A stretch of 64,000 nt of DNA from Nectonema munidae (lineage: Eukaryota; Nematomorpha; Nectonematoida; Nectonematidae), in contig JAUIRK010000168.1 in the NCBI GenBank assembly GCA_030549495.1, positions 620,001 through 684,000 on the forward strand, in the 5' to 3' direction. The notes under the pieces are model-generated. The model saw only the letters and a program-made list of their open reading frames with translations, was not told the DNA's origin and made no database searches. The translations under genes were made by a program, and so were the position numbers. Below, piece by piece: positions 59,901-64,000 of the stretch (position 1 is its first letter; each line of letters opens with the position of its first letter).

Positions 59901-60698
59901 ACAGTTTTGATTGATTTTTATAAAAAAATAAATATCACCACTGAATTACGCATGCTTAAAAATGGGTATATATGTGTAAAAAACTTTATATTATTACTTA
60001 GATAAAAAGTTTCTTTTTAAGATGAGCTATCATATATAAATCAATGCTTTGATAACTTTTATTGAGTTTTAGAAAAAAAAATGAATATCACCCCTGAATT
60101 CAGCATTCTTGAAAATAGGTTTATATGTGTAAAAACATTATATACTTATTTAGATAAAAAGTTCCTTTTTGAGATGATCTGTCACATTTAGATCAATTTT
60201 TGACAGGTTTGATTGATTTTCATAAAAAAAAATGAATATCACCTCTGAATTCAGCATATTTGAAAATGGATATACATGTGTAAAAACTTTATATACTTAT
60301 CTAGATAAAAAGTTCCTTTTTGAGATGGCTGTCACATTTAGATTAATTTTTTGACAGGTTTTGTTGATTTTCATAATAAATGAATATCACCACTGAATTT
60401 AGCATATTTGAAAATTGGTATACATGCGTAAAAAACTTTATATGATTATTTAAATAAAAAGTTCCTTTTGGAGATGAGCTGTCAAATATAAATCAATTTT
60501 TTGACAGGTTAGATTGATTTTGATAAAAAAAAAAATGGACATCACCACTGAATTCAGCATCGTTGAAATATATATGTAAGATTAAAAATATTTATAAAAA
60601 CTTATTAATATCTGAGAAAAATAGGGGGTCACTTTACGCCCCCCCCCCCCCCACCAGCACTTGAGCAGACAAATTTTGTCCAGCACTAATAGGGTTAA
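56940..60698. mobile_element. Large non-autonomous repeat, copy 2 (piggyBac-related)
   Basis: Collinear with 34,674-37,447 but longer. The left end is near TTAACTTTATAACTTAGA (56,957). Eight or so left-part units of about 150 bp run to about 58,200. The central part has a decayed frame starting MEDLQCSNELGSG and a 73-codon open frame (58,993-59,214). The right part has about six units containing GACAGGTT(T/A)GATTGATTTT (59,560-60,560). The right end is AGCACTAATAGGGTTAA (60,698). A 185-bp segment of the central part is tandemly duplicated (58,442-58,626 and 58,627-58,811). Confidence 0.8.
58442..58811. repeat. 185-bp tandem duplication inside copy 2
   Basis: GAAAATTTGTATGAGAGAAG begins at 58,442 and again at 58,627. 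The two 185-bp units are almost identical, so the duplication is recent. Copy 1 has a single unit at the equivalent place (about 36,172-36,350). Confidence 0.92.
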
Positions 60699-60699
60699 A

Positions 60700-61270
60700 T
60701 GTTACTTATATGCTTTGTCGTTTTGCCATTTTGACAAAATAAGAAAATATAAAAAAAGTAAAATTGACAAGATAGACTAAAAAATTCAAATAAACAAAAT
60801 AAAAAGTAAATTAATTTTGATAATTTCAGGTATATCACAGATTCGCTTTTTACTGATAATATTCAAGAACAAGTGAAATATAATCACTTAGAGACTCTCC
60901 AATTTATTATAAGACCAGTTGAGACACTGATAAACATTGTTTACTCATCGTGTGCATATTGAAGCGAGGAATTGTTATTATTATTAAGCTCTCATATCGT
61001 TTGAAAATATCTTGGATAGAAATTTCACGGCTCTTGCGCATGATGAATGATTCTAGTCTGAATACGATCTTTCATCCTCTTTTTCATCTCATCTTACCTC
61101 ATGTATTGTCGTGTTCAATGATCATTACATCCTATAATGCGATCATAAATTTTTTATATGCAAGCTTTTTAAAGTACTTTTACTTGTGAAATTATTGGGG
61201 GAGGGGGCGAAGGCAATTTTCGCCTCCCCCATACCCCTGAAAACAAATTGTGCCACTCTCGTCCCCGAAT
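60700..61270. other. Non-coding stretch with a hAT-like outer end
   Basis: No gene recognised; the open frame at 60,950-61,189 has no domain. GC-rich GGGGGAGGGGGCGAAGGC at about 61,196 and CGTCCCCGAATGTGCACTCC at about 61,261 resemble the right end of a hAT-type element. Confidence 0.4.
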
Positions 61271-61444
61271 GTGCACTCCTGATATGACAATGGTTATCTT
61301 GTAGACCATAATTTCAAAGATTAAGATTATAACTCTTGAATTGTAATGATTACTTATCACTTTGTATCAATTAATAACCTCGATGTTTTTGAATTAAACT
61401 TTTTTACACTTTGTAATATTTTATCCTAAAGATATCCTGAATTC

Positions 61445-61690
61445 CTATATTTTCTATTATCATGGAAGAATATTGAAAATGAATTAAATAAACAGTTTCC
61501 TTATCTTGTAGTAGCTAACCCATGTATCCCGAATTTTTCTTTAATAAACGCAGACGATAGTTTTTTTTATTGTAATTAATATGAATTTCGAAAATCCTCT
61601 CCTCGTCCTGGGTATAAATTGGTTAAGGTAATGTAGTTTGATCTATATTATTTTGAAATGTGTTTAGAGTTAAAATCAACCTAACATTTT
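61445..61690 (-). pseudogene. Third OTU relic, containing a TTAA MITE
   Basis: The minus strand matches the OTU gene from AACTCTAAACACATTT (61,676 down) through the signature region, where GNCLFNSFSIFFHDN is still readable; a stop replaces the Gly-Asp positions just before it. Between them, at the TTAA equivalent to codon Leu-Thr of LTTKG, about 105 bp are inserted (about 61,512-61,625) with CCC-type ends and an internal CGCAGACGAT word shared with the MITEs at 10.0 and 21.8 kb. Confidence 0.75.
61510..61628. mobile_element. piggyBac-type MITE inside the OTU relic
   Basis: It is flanked by CTAA (TTAG on the other strand, a one-base variant of TTAA) on the left and TTAA on the right, and starts CCCATGTATCC. 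It shares AAACGCAGACGAT with two other MITEs in the window. The insertion site is reconstructed by comparison with the uninterrupted OTU gene. Confidence 0.7.
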
Positions 61691-62129
61691 CCCTTCTATG
61701 TTCTACATTAACAATTTATTTCTGGAAATTCAAATGATGAATTATTATTCTGAAATTTCCAGTATATTGACTATTTGCATCAATTTTTCTCCAAATTTAG
61801 ATTTTTTAAAAAATGTGAAAAATGATAAAATAAATTGGACGAAATTTCTGATTTCACAATTTTAATTTAACCTATTTCTATAATTTTTTTTACGCTCTTA
61901 TAAAAATTTCGTTGCATGTCTTATCTCCTTCAAACTGCATCACCTTGACGTGGTGAAGGAGCTTATACCGGTATCGGTTACTAAATGATGCAGAAATAAA
62001 AATCTTTTAATTCAAATGTTATAATTTTATAAATATTTTTAGACATGACACGATGGTTACCTTGTAGACCATAATTTTGAAGATTAAGAATTGTAATGGT
62101 TATTACTTTGTATCAATAAATGACTTCGA

Positions 62130-62520
62130 TGTTTTTGAATTTAACTCTTTAACCGGATCTTCCCTTTTTAACTTTCACAACCAGTTCATCCAAGCTGGGA
62201 TTGACAATCTCAATTGCAGATTTGACTCGAAGTTGTTGAATGACTGTGTGCAATTAGATCCCAGAAATTGGTCGAAAAAGTAAGAAGAATTCGTAACTTA
62301 TGGAGACACGGAAGTGATGGTTGTGGCTCGATTTTTCAAACAAGATGTGATGTCCATTGTATCTCTTTCGAGATTTCAAATGCTTGTTCGCTGAATGCGA
62401 ACGTGAATTTAGTTCGATGAATGACATATGTACATCATAACGTAATCAGATGACTGTACAAGCATTTGAGGTCATTCAATAATATAGCCTAACTCTTGTA
62501 GTTTCAGTGTTTGTCATGAC
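62130..62520 (+). pseudogene. hAT transposase C-terminal fragment, plus strand
   Basis: The frame to 62,283 reads NFHNQFIQAGIDNLNCRF then LLNDCVQLDPRNWS. A shifted frame continues with EFVTYGDTEVMVVARFFKQD. Another gives AECEREFSSMNDICTS and RNQMTVQAFEVIQ (about 62,392-62,500), the hAT dimerisation motif (SECERGFSxMNxIxTxxRNxM). The family looks like the KIAA1586/ZNF862-type hAT group. Frame breaks make it a relic. Confidence 0.78.
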
Positions 62521-62524
62521 CCAT

Positions 62525-64000
62525 ATTCATAAGAATTCTCACTGAAACTTTTTTGATATATAGAACGTATGGTATCCATTTCAAAATATAGGCAGTGTAG
62601 TAGCATGTAGCTTCAGACATGCATATAAGCACTGATCTTTTTTAATGAATTTTTCGGTGAAAATTTCCTACTTCGCACTTTGAACTAATGAAGTCACATT
62701 TCTTTGAGGTTCCGATATAAAATTTAAATGAAATTTTCATTCTTTCAGTTTGTTTTTTTCTAAGACAAAACTTTTTTTCATTTTTCTAAACATTTGATAA
62801 TTTAATATCTCTAAAACTTTTCACTCAGTTTAACGGCGCAAAATAAGTCTATAATTTATTTTAACGCACCTCCTTATCGTGCTTTATACCTCTCCTGTTT
62901 TTTAATGCAATAAAGCTATTAGTTAAATAATTCCCATTCTCTTCTGAATTAAATTTTATAAAATGATAGGTTTTCGCCAATAAAAAACCTTAATAAAATA
63001 ATAATTTTAGTTAATATTTTGAAAATTGCATGAAAATAACTTATTTTTTTATATCAATAACCTTTGCTAAGTTAAATTCATTTTCTTGTATTTAATTCAA
63101 AAAGAAAATTCTATTTTTTGACATTCTTTAGCATTTTAACCTAATGTAAATTAAAAATTTAGTTACATAAAAGGCTTTTATCTCAGGTGCAATAATTATG
63201 AGTTATGTCAACTGCATTGAAGAAACAAAAAAATATAAAGAAAGGGAAAAATATTTTTAATTGGGGTCATTTTTGACCAAAATCTCACTTCAAATTAAAA
63301 TATAACTTTACCGAAACGATTGGAATTAAAAAAAGGCAAATTATATAAAATTTTATATTTTTCTTTTAAAAAGTATATATAAGCCTTTTAGAGTCATTTT
63401 TAGCCCCATTGAAATCTGAAACTCAAAATTATAGTGTTTATATAATTTCTTTCATTCAGTAAATCTAGACAAATACACAAGACTTAGTTTTACATATAAA
63501 AAATAATCAGTAAAAGTCTGCGGATATTCAATAGTGGCGAGTCATTTTAATTTATTTTCTGGAAAATATTATACATAACAGAATAATACATTAAAATTAA
63601 AGTTATCTCTACTTGCCTTTAATCTTCAGGTTTTAGTGTACTTATTATATAAAACAAAGCTGTACAATTAAATAGAATAGTTTTCAAAAATAATTGAGAA
63701 GTATGTCAAAAAATATTGTAAAATCATTTTAGCATAAACACGATTTTTTTTATTTGGGAATAATCTAACATTTTCTAGATTTGTTAATTTAAGTTATTTT
63801 ATAATAAAATTTATATATATTTACTTGTTAAGAATTTTTAAAGTTTTTATTTATATTTTGTTTAATTTTATTTTTTTTCTTTGAAAAATAAAAAATTTTG
63901 CTTTAATTTTTTCGCATAGACATTTCAATCCTTATCGAGGTAACAAAAATGGTTCACAATTATAAAATTTTTGCATTATCATCATCAGAATGAGGTCTTT
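62525..64000. other. AT-rich non-coding stretch to the window end
   Basis: No coding segment, RNA gene or clear inverted repeat recognised on either strand. Confidence 0.55.

Larger units (their letters stand above)
61280..62150. repeat. Direct repeat pair, about 110 bp
   Basis: Sequence at about 61,282-61,405 (TTGTAGACCATAATTT ... CGATGTTTTTGAATT) recurs at about 62,052-62,145 in the same orientation with moderate divergence. The second copy leads into a hAT C-terminal fragment, so the first may be the residue of a second hAT copy. Confidence 0.65.

Noticed and set aside
62290..62410. C-terminal endostatin exon (a frame reads LWRHGSDGCG)
   Set aside because: The neighbouring frames give a continuous hAT transposase (LDPRNW, YGDTEV, ECEREFSSMN), which explains the DNA better. 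The WRHGSD run is a chance frame.

Overview
This window looks like a repeat-dense chromosomal segment of an animal, probably an invertebrate. It is strongly AT-rich throughout. Almost every open frame longer than about 80 codons is a decayed transposon gene. The one convincing host gene is a set of exons encoding the N-terminal part of a collagen XV/XVIII-type endostatin domain (about 16.8-17.4 kb, + strand). Its introns are only about 50-65 bp, with GT-AG borders. No prokaryotic gene organisation, rRNA gene, CRISPR array or intact tRNA gene was seen. I cannot name the species from sequence alone.

Layout. 0-3.9 kb: AT-rich non-coding sequence ending in a 68-bp poly(A) run. 3.9-6.5 kb: minus-strand LINE relic (endonuclease, RT with YADD, C-terminal region). 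7.6-12.9 kb: three further LINE fragments, a hAT-type MITE with perfect 8-bp target duplications that holds a nested TTAA (piggyBac-type) MITE, a 94-bp near-perfect palindrome, and a broken copy of a protein family I recall as multicopy in invertebrates. 13-16.7 kb: mostly non-coding. 16.8-17.4 kb: endostatin exons. 17.8-24.4 kb: a tRNA-derived SINE, a hAT relic lacking its catalytic core, small inverted-repeat elements and a pogo/Tigger relic. 25-28 kb: a foldback-like element, a piggyBac relic and a LINE fragment. 30.1-33.7 kb: a hAT gene interrupted by a 3.0-kb piggyBac element. 34.7-37.4 and 57.0-60.7 kb: two related large repeats whose subterminal sequence matches the end of that piggyBac. 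38.8-42.4 kb: a third piggyBac gene with a 1.8-kb Tigger element at its 3' end. 43.4-48 kb: an OTU relic, a piggyBac MITE and a LINE. 48.7-53.97 kb: a 91-bp satellite array with a higher-order period of about 2.27 kb. 54.1-56.9 kb: an OTU-like cysteine-protease gene duplicated as a 1.1-kb inverted repeat around a 428-bp spacer that contains a compact, potentially structured RNA. 61-62.5 kb: another OTU relic and a hAT C-terminal fragment.

None of the transposase or RT frames I read is intact. Several lack catalytic residues: both Tigger copies have lost the third acidic residue, one OTU relic has Cys to Phe, and one piggyBac lacks its C-terminal third. The region therefore reads as nested, mostly dead mobile DNA. 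The most unusual part is the OTU palindrome, its spacer and the adjoining satellite. A second theme is that each OTU copy lies close to the same family of subterminal repeats.
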